Assembly (NCBI RefSeq): GCF_030272615.1
Contig: NC_081410.1
Coordinates: 228,878,915 to 228,942,914, forward strand
DNA length: 64,000 nt
From: Cryptomeria japonica
Taxonomy: Eukaryota > Streptophyta > Pinopsida > Cupressales > Cupressaceae
Direction: 5' to 3'
Shown: positions 34,175-44,014 of the stretch, piece by piece
Layout: each line of letters opens with the position of its first letter
Position numbering within the stretch: the first letter of the stretch is position 1
Program-made: the position numbers and the translations under genes
The notes under the pieces: model-generated
Told to the model about the DNA's origin: nothing
The model's input: only the letters and a program-made list of their open reading frames with translations
Databases searched by the model: none

Positions 34175-34945
34175 ATAGTCTATGAGATAGCACACTCATT
34201 ATAAATCTTATGAACATCCACTTCATATTGCTTTGGGATACCAAGATCTTTCATTCTACACCATAGTTTACACCTTGGAATCATGTTCAAAACTTCATGA
34301 AGTCAACAAAACAATAGTAAGCCTCCACTTTTCAAAGATATGCCTAAAAGTAATGGAACGTGATCTATAGTTGGTGTTTTAGTTTGAAATCTACTTGTTC
34401 TTTTGATCTTTTATCTTTTTATCCTATTCGCTTGTTGAAATTATGCTCAACCGTGATTTCAAACAACACTGCAAACAAAGGATTAATCATGATAATTCAA
34501 TAATTGAAGGGATTGCTTATATCACTATTCTTAAAAAGAGGTATTGCTAGGCTAATTTTCTAATCACTTGGAAACTCATTCTAAATGAAGTTGTTGAAAA
34601 AAAAAAGATTAGAGGGGCAAGGATTCCCTTTTATAATTTTAAGTATTATACATGTAACTTGACCATGTCACGAGCCTTCCCTATACTCATCTTCTTAATG
34701 CCTTCCTTAACCTCTTGCAAAGTAAATAATTTTGTTGTGGGAGGGGCCTCTACTTTTGATTCATGCTCATATAGCTACATTGCATATGCAAGTCATTAAG
34801 TAGCTATGATGTTATTCTTGTCATGTTGTTTTCTTTGCTAAAGTTCCCTCCAAAATAAAATTTAGGATTATTCTTTCCTAAATAATTTAAAATTTTATCT
34901 CTCCTTGTAAATTCATGTACTCTCATATTTTATACTTGTTAACTA
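34175..34945 (-). pseudogene. LINE reverse transcriptase relic
   Basis: Minus-strand translation with stops and small shifts gives, in order, the blocks of a non-LTR retrotransposon RT. These are FTLQEVKEGIKKMSIGKARD (usual KEGIK.MKNGKA.GIDG), SLAIPLFKNSDISNP (usual ..PLFK.GD..NP.NYR), IIMINPLFAVLFE (usual I.....L.K.FE), EAYYCFVDFMKF (motif A, FVDF.KAFD) and a final W.RMKDLGIP segment. Further upstream, 34790-34945, RRDKILNYLGKNNPKFYF fits the linker before the RT. Several stops mark it as dead. A SINE follows at 34975. Confidence 0.7.
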
Positions 34946-34974
34946 GTGGTTTTGTAAATCATATATTTGATTAA

Positions 34975-35120
34975 GGGGTTGAGCTAATTGGTTTAGACAT
35001 TGAGTTCTCATTGCGGAGAACCAAATTCAAATCCCTCATTGTTGTGTTTACAAGATCTTGTATTGGTGTCATGTTGATGCACGTATGAGCAGAATATTTG
35101 TTAGGATTAGAAATATAAAA
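34975..35120 (+). mobile_element. tRNA-derived SINE, same family as 18971-19259
   Basis: A box gttgagctaattgg (34978-34991) and B box aaattcaaatccc (35023-35035). The 3' half, cttgtattggtgtcatgttg followed by atgcacgtatgagc, matches the other SINE closely. It ends in an A-run (ataaaaaaaac). A possible imperfect TSD based on catat.t flanks it but is not convincing. It lies inside or beside the LINE relic. Confidence 0.7.
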
Positions 35121-35429
35121 AAAACACATATTCTTTTATCCTTCTTTTGCATTATTTTCTCTAGAGCTTCCATGTAGATAGAGAATAATTTTCTCCTTGT
35201 CATGGGTTTGTGATTAGATTACTCTTTTAGTATATGATGATTGCTTTTCTACCAAGACAACATTGTAGAAATCAGGATATGCTCTGATTTTAGCTTTGCA
35301 CAAGGATTTTATATCTCTACCTTTATTATCCTCCCTATCACAGTTTGAAAGTATATGGCATAATCAATAACACTTGCACCATTATAGGGTGAACTCACAA
35401 TAATGGTTCCCACTTTTGCTCGCGAATGA
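35121..35429 (-). other. Possible upstream continuation of the LINE relic
   Basis: The minus strand contains LCKAKIRAYPDFYNVV, reminiscent of the region before the RT domain of plant LINEs, but too decayed to be sure. Nothing else is visible. Confidence 0.3.
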
Positions 35430-35625
35430 AATTCGCGGGGTGGGAGAAAAAAAATTTGGGGGGGTTTGAATGAACTAGGGGTGTTCGAGCGAACTATCCC
35501 CATGAGTTCGATCGAACCCCCCATCGGATCTGGGTTCAATCGAACACAAGATGGATTTTGGGGTTCGATCGAACCCAATAAAATATTTATTTTTATTGAG
35601 TTCACTCGAACCCCCCTTCAAATAA
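35430..35625. repeat. Cluster of gttcgatcgaac-type palindromes
   Basis: Five copies of a 12-bp near-palindrome: gttcgagcgaac (35487), gttcgatcgaac (35506), gttcaatcgaac (35532), gttcgatcgaac (35563) and gttcactcgaac (35600). They are 19-37 bp apart, each bordered by C- or G-rich bases. The cluster precedes a transcript-like stretch at 35690-35800. Confidence 0.75.
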
Positions 35626-36345
35626 ACCCTTTAAAAAAATTATTTTTTTTAAGTCTATAAAAGCCGAAAATGACATTTTCAATTTGGGAGTTTACTGTGG
35701 AGAGGGGGTTAGAGCAAACCCGACATCAACATTACATCACTATGCCCTGTTAGCAACAGCCAACGCTTCTCACCTTTCAGCTTTCGATCTACATTATTTC
35801 AGGTTCACAAAATAACCTTTTTTTTTGTTTTATTTATTTTTTATTAAATTTATTTAAAAATTAGTAAATAGTTTGTTTGTTAATTTGTTTTTTTAATTAA
35901 ATAGTTGTATATCTATTATTTTTTTCAGCATTTTATAAAAACATTAACAAAAACTTAGAAACACATATCTATACTAAAACTTTAAAACTTATAAAAACAT
36001 CTGAAAATTTTTAGAAAAACATTAGCAAAATTAAAACTTAGAAAAATGTTAGAAAACTTAATTTAATGTTTTAATTTAACGTTAATTTATTTTTTTAATT
36101 AAATAACTATATTTTTTTTTTTTCAACTTTTAAAAAAACGTTATGAAAAACTTAGAAAACTAAGGTAGTAAAACTTAGAAAAACGTTAAGAAAAACATTA
36201 GCAAAATTAAAACTTAGAAAAATGTTAGAAAACTAAATATAATAAATTAAAATGTTAGAAAAATTAAATATATAATTAAAACTTAGAAAACATTATAAAA
36301 CAGATAACAAATTTAAACAAATTAAAAAAAATAGAACCTCCATGA
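35626..36345. repeat. A/T-rich degenerate aaaacttagaaaa repeats
   Basis: From about 35930 on, short units such as aaaacttagaaaaacattagc recur with drift, and T-runs precede them. No gene is present. Confidence 0.5.
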
Positions 36346-36401
36346 CCCCTTTTCACATCTTATTACACACATAACATGACCCCTTAGGACCCCTTAAGAC
36401 C

Positions 36402-36599
36402 ACATATGCCCCTGATAACACTATATGACCCCTTACGACCATAGAGGATCACATAGTGTCTTAAGGGGTCATATGTGGTCCTAAGGGGTCACGCATGTGT
36501 ACATATGCCCCTGATAACACTATATGACCCCTTACGACCATAGAGGATCACATAGTGTCTTAAGGGGTCATATGTGGTCCTAAGGGGTCACGCATGTGT
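36402..36599. repeat. Exact 99-bp tandem duplication
   Basis: The unit begins acatatgcccctgataac and ends cacgcatgtgt. Both copies read identical, which indicates recent duplication or gene conversion. Confidence 0.9.
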
Positions 36600-36640
36600 T
36601 AACACATGCGTGACCCCTTAGGACCACATATGACCCCTTA
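36561..36640. repeat. 80-bp perfect palindrome, no spacer
   Basis: The left arm (36561-36600, ending gcatgtgtt) is the exact reverse complement of the right arm (36601-36640, starting aacacatgc). I checked this base by base. The centre is at 36600/36601. Confidence 0.93.
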
Positions 36641-36744
36641 TAACATCCTAGTGTGTACAATGTACCCCTTAGGAACCAATTTGACCACATACTGATCATG
36701 CATAGTGTCCTAAGGGGACATATGAGGTCTGAAGGGGTCATGCA

Positions 36745-38155
36745 TGTTGGCATAACTGATGAAGATAATGACGGGGAGATTGTTGGCATATGCAGATGTT
36801 GATGAGATGAAGATGATCGATAAAGTTGATGGAGATCGTTGGCTAGATGATGATGGTATAGTTGCAAGTTGTTTGATGACTTTATTTGTGTTGTCATTGA
36901 TGGAAACCATGTTTTCTTAGTCATCTAAGTCATCTAGACCTACCAGTATAGCCTAACCGGTAGTGGAACCGGTTGACAGCAAGGTAAACAGAAACAAAGT
37001 GATGATCAAGAGACTGGTACGAACAATTGGTGAAGAGTTAGACATTGCAGTTTTACAGGAGTGTTGAAGATAGGAACATGCACCTATGTTCTGAACCGCA
37101 TCAACAGATTCGGTGTATTGAGTGACTTATGATTGGTTGTTGTGAACTCTGTGAAGAAGAATAAATACCTAACAGATCTTTAACCGGTAATGATTTAACT
37201 TAGTGATGACGTGTCAGAATCCATGTGTAATGATAAGATCGTGTTTGAGTGCGTACAAGGATCGAATTTCTTGGGAAACAATAAAGTGCTTAGGATAATG
37301 AAACAAGGGTTTGATTGCTTATCAAATCGATGTGCGGTGATCATTCAACGATGGAAATCATCTAGAAAATTGTTGTAATGATCTGTAATGTATTTTGGTG
37401 GATTGTTTTGCCATGCTAAATGTAAATTCATTGTATTTTGAATGTAGTCAGGGTTATGTAGCTGACCTAACTGAAAAGTGTATTTAGGGCTAGTTGGAGA
37501 AGAGATTGTGTGTCGGCGGTTTGACAAGAACGTATTGCCGAACTAGATTGAAGTGTTGGCATGTGTGTAGCAAAGTTGTGGTAAAAAAGATTTGTACTAG
37601 CAAGCAAGGAAGTGTTGTAATCATATCATTTTCCCTTTGAAATCCCTTAACCGAGTAGATCCTAACAGGTCTTATATTGTAAATCCCTTGACCGGGTGGC
37701 TCATTAACTTGAGTTTGAAATCCTCTAACAAGGTTACTCCTAACAGGGTAGAGCACCTAACAAGGCCGAGGTAAAATCCCTTAACCGGGTGACTCCTAAT
37801 AAGGTCTTCTCTTAACAGGGCATATTGTAAAGCTCTTAACCGAGCTAGGCCTTTAACCAGATGCATTCCAAAAGAGTGCAAATGTTTTGTGGGTGCTAAT
37901 TCCCACTGTGGTCTTTCCCAATTGGGTTTCCACATGAAAAATCTTTGTGTTCATATGGTGGTTGCATTGTTGATTTGTGCATTTGATACCTTTACATTGT
38001 TTGCATAATGATGAACACTTGAGTGAATGGTTTGGTAAATTTTCTTATGAAGATTGTTTGAGTAGTTACCGGTAAAGGTTTTTGAAAGTATTGCAGAATT
38101 ATTTTACTACTGATTCGCCCCCCCTCTCAGTAGTAACCGGATCCTCATAATAACA
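36745..38155 (+). repeat. Copia 5' LTR (1,411 bp)
   Basis: It starts TGTTGGCATAACTG and ends TCATAATAACA, two bases before the PBS. It contains many variants of ccctta/accgggt and ctaacaaggt (37640-37860), also seen in the solo LTR at 59157-60652, so these two LTR families are related. ORFs in it are spurious. Confidence 0.85.
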
Positions 38156-38157
38156 AT

Positions 38158-38178
38158 TGGTATTAGAGCACTAGGTCC
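38158..38178 (+). other. Copia primer-binding site
   Basis: TGGTATTAGAGCACTAGG lies two bases after the LTR. It matches the Met-tRNA PBS with one change (C to T). Confidence 0.85.
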
Positions 38179-38218
38179 TCTTTTGCAAAAGCTTAACTGC
38201 TTGAGGTAAAGATCTAAG

Positions 38219-38550
38219 ATGATGAAGAAGGAGGGTCCTAAGTTCACAAAAGATAACTACAAAATCTGGAGTGACAAAATGAAGATCTACATCAAAGGTA
38301 TGGGGCCACAGTTCTAGGAGCATGTGGTTAATCAATACACATCTCCTACCGGTACTCTGACTGCTGATCAACTTAAGGAACAACAAAGAATATTCAAGCA
38401 TTGGAAGCCATTGTAAGTACACCTTTTGATTCAGAGTATATTGATGTTCATGGTTTAGAAACCATTTATGAAGTTTGGGAAAAGTTGAAATTGATTTATG
38501 GTGGAGATGAGCATGTGCAAAAAGCTTAAGAGGAAACCCTAAGAGGCAAG
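38219..38550 (+). pseudogene. Copia gag, 5' segment (split by insertion)
   Basis: It starts with MMKKEGPKFTKDNYKIW, a typical plant Copia gag opening (F...NY..W...M). W-to-stop TAG occurs after GMGPQF, and a further stop (TAA) and frame problems occur before 38550. The sequence is cut exactly at gcaag (38546-38550), the target site of the Ty3 element. Reading resumes in register across the duplicated site at 54713. Confidence 0.75.
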
Positions 38551-39365
38551 TGTGTATGGTGAAAATGGATAACAATAACAACAAGATTGAAAGGCTAAAT
38601 GAATCCAACCACAAAACCCTAGCCTAACAACAACAAAGATCCACCATAACATATGAAGATTACCTAAGACAATGCAAATCACATGAAATCACAAAGATTA
38701 TACCATCACATGTCCAATAGGGTTTTGATCTCCATTCTTCCTATCTCCATTGATCTTGCTTGATATATTTGCTCTCAGATTTTATGTGCACAAGAGCTCA
38801 ACAAAGAACGGAATGTGGTTGCAAATAGGATCGTAGTGTAGTCAAGTCCTCCAAATTGTCGATTTGGGTTATTAGAATGCTTGATTAGGATGAATCATTA
38901 AGGTGATTGATTAGGGTTTGATAATGAAGGAAGCATCTCCTTATATAGAAGACACTATATGAAAGGGAGGGATAAGATTGAGAGGTGTAAAAAGGAGGTC
39001 GGCTAGGATTAGAGGGTAGGTAGAAGAAATAGTAAAATAATGAAAGGGGTAGGTAGTGTATGAATTAAGAGATGAATGACATGTGTCATGTGTAGAAAAG
39101 GTTAATGAATTAATTAAATAAATAAGATTTATTTAATTAATAGAAGAAGTGGGATCAATTAAATAAATAAAATATTTATTTAATTTAGGAAAAGGATAAT
39201 TTAAATAAATAAATGTATTTATTTAAATGAGAAATAAGGCTAGAAGAGGATAAATGAATTAATTAAATAAATAAATATTTATTTAATTAATAGAAGAATT
39301 AGGCTTAGATAATTAAATAAATAAAATATTTATTTAATTAGACATGACATTTTTAGGTGTCTACA
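38551..39365 (-). repeat. Ty3 3' LTR (815 bp)
   Basis: On the minus strand it starts TGTAGACACC and ends CATACACA. It contains a minus-strand TATA box (plus strand ttatatag, 38941-38948). The U3 part (39105-39345) is a chain of A/T palindromes such as aattaaataaat/atttatttaatt. Confidence 0.93.
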
Positions 39366-39380
39366 TTTTGCCCCTCTTTG
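39366..39380 (-). other. Ty3 polypurine tract
   Basis: The minus strand reads tcaaagaggggcaaaa directly before the 3' LTR start, the expected plus-strand primer site. Confidence 0.85.
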
Positions 39381-39610
39381 AGACAATGCGGCTTGTCGCG
39401 TTGTTTCAAAGAAGATAAGATGAACTGATACAGAGTTGCCCCAGAATGGGAATGATATGCCCCCTCGAGAGATTGGATGAAAATGTCTGAAAAGATTGCA
39501 GACAATCTCTCGATAAGAAAGACGGGATAGAATAGACTGACCGGATAAGGTGACAGAGTCACGGGATAATGAAGACTGACTCGGGAAATGAAGGCGAGGG
39601 CTAGGGTAGG

Positions 39611-39618
39611 CTATAAGA
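39611..39618 (+). promoter_or_regulatory. Possible TATA box for the antisense PMD gene
   Basis: ctataaga lies 93 bp upstream of the ATG at 39711, on the strand opposite to the retrotransposon's own transcription. It is a candidate only. It would let the PMD gene be transcribed independently of the LTR. Confidence 0.35.
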
Positions 39619-39885
39619 TAGACCACGGGGGAAAATACATCCTCATTGTCATCCACGCATCCATAAGAGCATATTGCAGAGCGAAAATAGAGCAGGAGCA
39701 GTCAGCAGCGATGGCTTTCGTGCATAGATTCGACCGCGTTCGCCGATTCCAGAGGCCAGCAGAGGCAGGAGAGCCGGTAAGTACCACCAAACCTCCTTGT
39801 ACTTTGACGCATTTAATTTTGTCATTAATGCATGTCGAATAGGGCAATAAATGTGCTTAGACTAGGGTCCAAAAAGTGTCAAAAA

Positions 39886-40170
39886 ACGTCCAGGCGCGTC
39901 TGCGTTGGTGCCAGGCGCGTCTATGTCTACTAGGCGCGTCTATGTTTGTGTCAGGCGCGTTTGTGTCTGGACCCGCGTCTGTGTTAAATGCGGCCGTGTC
40001 TGTGCTTTTTAGGCGTGTTTGTGCCAAGAAGGCACGTCTGTGTCAAATAGGCACGTCTGTGTCAAATAGGCGCGTCTATGCAAAGCATAGGCACGTTTGT
40101 GTCCGGCAGGCGCGTCTATGTCAGACAGGCGCGTCTGTGCAGTCTTTAAAAGCATTTGCGTCATGTAAGC
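39886..40170 (+). repeat. Array of ggcgcgtctgtgtc-like units
   Basis: About 14 units of (a/c)ggcgcgtctgtgtc and variants occur with short spacers. The reverse-complement motif (acacagacgcg) forms clusters in the leader at 52020-52310 and 53525-53795. Confidence 0.8.
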
Positions 40171-40311
40171 GCGTTTGCATTTAAAAAGTATGAATTTGCA
40201 TCTTCTAGGTCAAATCGACAGTTCTGTGATGAACATACGTTGTCGATTGGATAAGCTGCTGAGAGGATACACTCAAGCAGGTCCTCTAGAGAAGACTAGG
40301 ATAGATCAAGG

Positions 40312-40670
40312 CACTTTGTGATGAACAGTGAGTACCAAGATAGAGTACTTTGTGATGAACAGGGAGTACTGAAATATGAGCAGCACTTTGTGATGAACAA
40401 TGAGTACCAAGATAGAGTACTTTGTGATGAACAGGGAGTACTGAAATATGAGCAGCACTTTGTGATGAACAGGGAGTGCAAATGTGAGTAACACTTTGTG
40501 ATGAACAGGGAGTGTCACACACGTAGTACTTTGTGATGAACAGTGAGTACCACTAGGATAAATAGCAACACTTTGTGATGAACAGTGAGTGTCACTAGGG
40601 TAGATAGCCATATGCATTTAGATAGCGAGTAGCATTTTGTGATAAACAGTGAATGCCACTATAACTGACA
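40312..40670 (+). repeat. 36-bp minisatellite, core ctttgtgatgaacag
   Basis: Nine units with the core ctttgtgatgaacag(g/t)gagt; the variable part alternates between accaagatagagta and actgaaatatgagcag types, so the array also has a two-unit higher order. The opposite-strand ORFs here (40286-40617) are repeat translation only. Confidence 0.9.
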
Positions 40671-42327
40671 TGATTGAGTTGTTTGACTGCAGGAGTATTT
40701 GCCGATGCTAGAGTCACGGGAGAGATTCCCATCGACGCAGAGGTTGCGACCTGAGTTGTCGTTTCAGGATAGAGCTGCCATCGAGGAGATGGGTCTGAGA
40801 CATGTGCTGTATGTGCCTGAGTTTCGGGCAAACATGGGTTTGCTGACTGCATTAGCTGAGAGATGGCACTCTGAGACGTGCACATTCCATATACTGATGG
40901 GTGAGATGACAGTCACCCTGGAGGATGTATACAGGATTTTGCGGGTGCCGATCGATGGGGAGCTGATCCCATACGATCGAGATGGTGACAGAGAGGCATT
41001 GAGACGGGTGTTTCAGGACCCTGGATTGGAGATGAGGGCAGGACACGTGGCCTAGGATACCATGACAGCCACAGGTTTAGCATTGCCGGCAGTGATCGGA
41101 GGAGCGATCAGTGGTTTCCTGTGTCCAGACAGGGCGACACGGGGTTTGGCTGTGGGCTAGGGGGAGCACTGGAGACACTGATGACACAGCATACCAGATA
41201 TGCCTGGGGACCGTGTGTGCTGGCACACTTATACTATGAGCTGCATCAGTTTGTGTATCATGGATCAGTGGGATTGGGCTGCGGGGTGACACTATTGCAG
41301 GTTTGGGCTTACGAGCATCTGCCAGTGACGAGGTCGATACACTTCAGAGGCAGGGGACATGGACGCAGTTTTGTGCACCTGTATGATATGATCACCTTGC
41401 AGCCACGGATTGGCAGGTTGGAGCATTGGCGGCGAATGATTGATGACATCGATGTGGTCATATGGAGACCATATCTAGGCTACGAGGAGTGGGAGGATGA
41501 CGCAGTGGAGCTGCCCTACACCTTTCGGAGCAGGTACCTGATTGGGCGGATGCCCTATGTGCTAGAGAGGCAGCTAGTGGACAGGGTTTGCAGGCAGTAT
41601 GGCAGGATTCAGAGGATGCCATGGGGATCAGGCATGTATGCCCGTACCGTGAGAGATCAGGCACAGTTTGGGTCGTTGCTGTCGTATGATCAGGCAGTGA
41701 CACAACTGGTGGAGATGCTACCTCTACCCTGGGACATGTGGCCTGAGATTGAGGATGTCGGGATGGATGCAGAGTATACAGCGTATTGGGCAGAGCATCC
41801 ATTCCCACGGTTGACAGATCCAGGAGAGGCACTGGAGGGAGATGGTGGTGGTGAGGAGGATGATGATGGAGGAGGCCATGGGGGCAGAGGCCGACGGAGG
41901 AGGAGAGGAGTAGTGGGAGAGAGATCGGCTCAGGACGAGGCTTAGAGATACTGAGTGGGAGAGAGATCAGGCTATCTAGCGCTATACAGAGGCTGAGACA
42001 GCGCTGAGGGCAGGGAGACAGGCAACGGAGGACACAGGGGCAGGATATGCATATGTCCTGCGGGCCAAAGAGGAGATAGGGTACTGGAGGGACCTCTACT
42101 ATGGTGCAGTGCCAGCAGATCAACGGGCGAGGAGTTTCCATAGACCGTCGCGTACAGCGACAGCTACGGGAGGGAGTCGGAGGAGGCAGGAATCTAGTGG
42201 TGGGGTCATGGGTCCACCACCACCACCACCAGATAGAGGAGATAGGCAGGGTGATCCTGGGGCGGGTCCCTCAGGGGCTCAGATTCCACCGAGGCCAGGC
42301 GGCTCCGAGGGAGGGAGTTCATCATAG

Positions 42328-44014
42328 CCATAGAGGGCTCCCATTGTATCAGTGTTGTGCCATTCTTTTTGTATTGTAGACACCTGCGGGTGATTGTAGC
42401 CATATGTATTTTTGACATCATTGTATCATGACACTTATGATTATATATATGAGAGGATTCATCTTTGCGGCAGCTATATGCATGTGTACCTATGTGATGA
42501 GATGTTCTTATGTGATGCTTATGATATGGATGCAAATATGTATATGATGCAATGCAATATATTTTTTTGTTCTTTTATGTTTTATATGTGTATGCATGAT
42601 GCAAATGTGAATGTATGTAATGCAAATGAATATGATAATGCAAATGTAAATTGTGCTAACAGCTGTTGTGTGTAGGATGTGATGCAATTGTGATATCTAT
42701 ATGTATGTATGAAATGCTTATATGTGGTAATGTAGGTGCAGCTACATGAAATGCAAATGTTTTTGGTGTGTCATTATATTCAGTCATGTGATAGCAGGCT
42801 ACGCGGACTCGAGAAGGATGATGGAAGTCAATCAAGAAAGGGGGGATGAAAGACAGAAGATATGAAAGTGAAAGAGCTTCTTGTGCGTTATCATCATTGA
42901 GCTTTATTATGGCAAGTAGGTTATGACAATCGAGGCATTTGTTCGACCCAGAAAGTCATTTTACCTGTTTGCATGGAGATAAGACAGTCACAAACAAGGA
43001 ATGCCCCAATTCATACTAGACTCATAGTGTCCTCATATCCTTGGACAAGTCATAGCATTACTAAGAGACAATCCACAGACAGTAAATACAAATAGGTGAC
43101 GATACCCCATCCTCGCCTTTCTAGTCAAAGACATCCTGGAGATAGAATCTCTAGTCAAAGACATCCCGGAAAAGCTAAAAGACATGTCACCAAAAGATAA
43201 AATCAAAAGAAAACCAAGACTCGACACAAACATCCACTGTAGTCCTCAAGTTTAGTGTCTCTTGTCACTTGTATAAGTCTTATTCGATTGTGGTCACAAT
43301 GTTCACTTTCACAAAAAGGATAGATAGCACTGAATCATATGTTGTCTGAGTCTGTTGAAAGATTTGATTTGTTGAAGCTCATTGTTGCTGCTGTGTCTCA
43401 TCTGAAACTGACTGAATCCATGAAACTGATACTTTATTGGGGAGAAGATGGAACTTTACTACGGATCCCGTGATGCAAATGTTGCTTTATTGCGGATTGT
43501 GCGCGAATAGACTGAAGAAAGCTGGAAGAAACTGTACTCCTCAAAACATGTGATGTTCTCAGTTCCACACCCATCACTAGACATAGGATTTTGCCTTAGC
43601 CACAGATAGGATTTGATTTATTATGGATGGAAAAGGGGTGTAAAGGGATGGTTTATTATGAATGGCCAACCAATCTTGGGTAGATCAATAACAAGCCATG
43701 ATGGGAATGGGTAAGTTTATTATGAACGAATATGTTGTGAGTGTGTGCAAAGTGAAGTGATGAAAGAGAAACCTGAAGGAGGGAGGAGCAATGTCTCTAT
43801 GCATGGCGCTGGTGACCCAGTTTTCACCATGGTACTTACCCAGGGCGCCACTGAAGTGGTTTTCACCATTGGACGAAATTATTTCTCTTTACTTTTTTTG
43901 ATTTTTCAATGTTTTTTGTGTCACAAGGCGCCTGTTTGCCAGGTTTTCACCAAGTAACAATTTTTTTTGTTTTATAATTTTTTTTGTATTTTTGAATTAG
44001 GATATTCCGAAGAG
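42328..44014. other. Spacer between PMD gene and integrase end
   Basis: No gene is supported. It holds scattered atgcaaat words (42520-42760) and, at 43800-43955, repeated ggttttcacc/gttttcacc boxes next to ggcgcc. Similar short boxes follow integrase in other Tat elements as far as I recall. The antisense PMD transcript would end here. Confidence 0.4.

Larger units (their letters stand above)
36346..36744. repeat. ccttagg/ggggtca repeat block with tandem duplication and perfect palindrome
   Basis: The whole block is built from words such as gaccccttag and aaggggtca on both strands. It holds a 99-bp unit duplicated exactly (36402-36500 and 36501-36599) and a 40+40-bp perfect palindrome (36561-36640). 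It stops at the Copia 5' LTR start (36745). It could be part of a DNA transposon or satellite. Confidence 0.8.
39777..40692 (+). other. Intron of the antisense PMD gene, containing minisatellites
   Basis: 916 bp bounded by gtaagt and tgactgcag, joining codons in phase. It contains a g/cgcgtctgtg array (39886-40170) and a 36-bp minisatellite (40312-40670). On the element's own transcript (minus) these boundaries read as reverse complements and are not splice signals. The intron therefore survives retrotransposition. Confidence 0.7.
39711..42327 (+). pseudogene. Antisense plant mobile domain (PMD) gene, two exons, with frameshifts and stops
   Basis: Exon 1 (39711-39776) encodes MAFVHRFDRVRRFQRPAEAG and ends GAGCCG|gtaagt. 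Exon 2 begins after ttgactgcag at 40693, in phase (EYLPMLESRERFPS), giving an intron at 39777-40692. Exon 2 shows PMD hallmarks: LLTALAERWHSETCTFHILM, GEMTVTLEDVYRILRVPI, GLALPAVIGGAISGFLCPD and VLLQVWAYEHL-like text. This family includes MAIN/MAIL proteins and retroelement-borne versions. A C-terminal region has Asp/Glu, Arg and Pro/Gly-rich stretches. Breaks: TAG at 41053 and 41158 (both at expected Trp), a frameshift in the G-run at 41160-41164 with a return to the first frame before 41926, and TAG at 41977. It lies between integrase and the 3' LTR. Confidence 0.8.

Noticed and set aside
40286-40617. Overlapping minus-strand ORFs with repeated SLFITK / VHHK peptides
   Set aside because: They are the three frames of the 36-bp minisatellite in the PMD intron.
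39886-40670. CRISPR-like array of regular repeats
   Set aside because: The units are degenerate, spacers are not unique, and the DNA is plant nuclear; these are minisatellites.
41458-42141. Minus-strand ORF of 227 codons opposite the PMD gene
   Set aside because: Shadow of the GC-rich PMD coding strand; Pro/Leu/Ser/Cys-rich without any motif.
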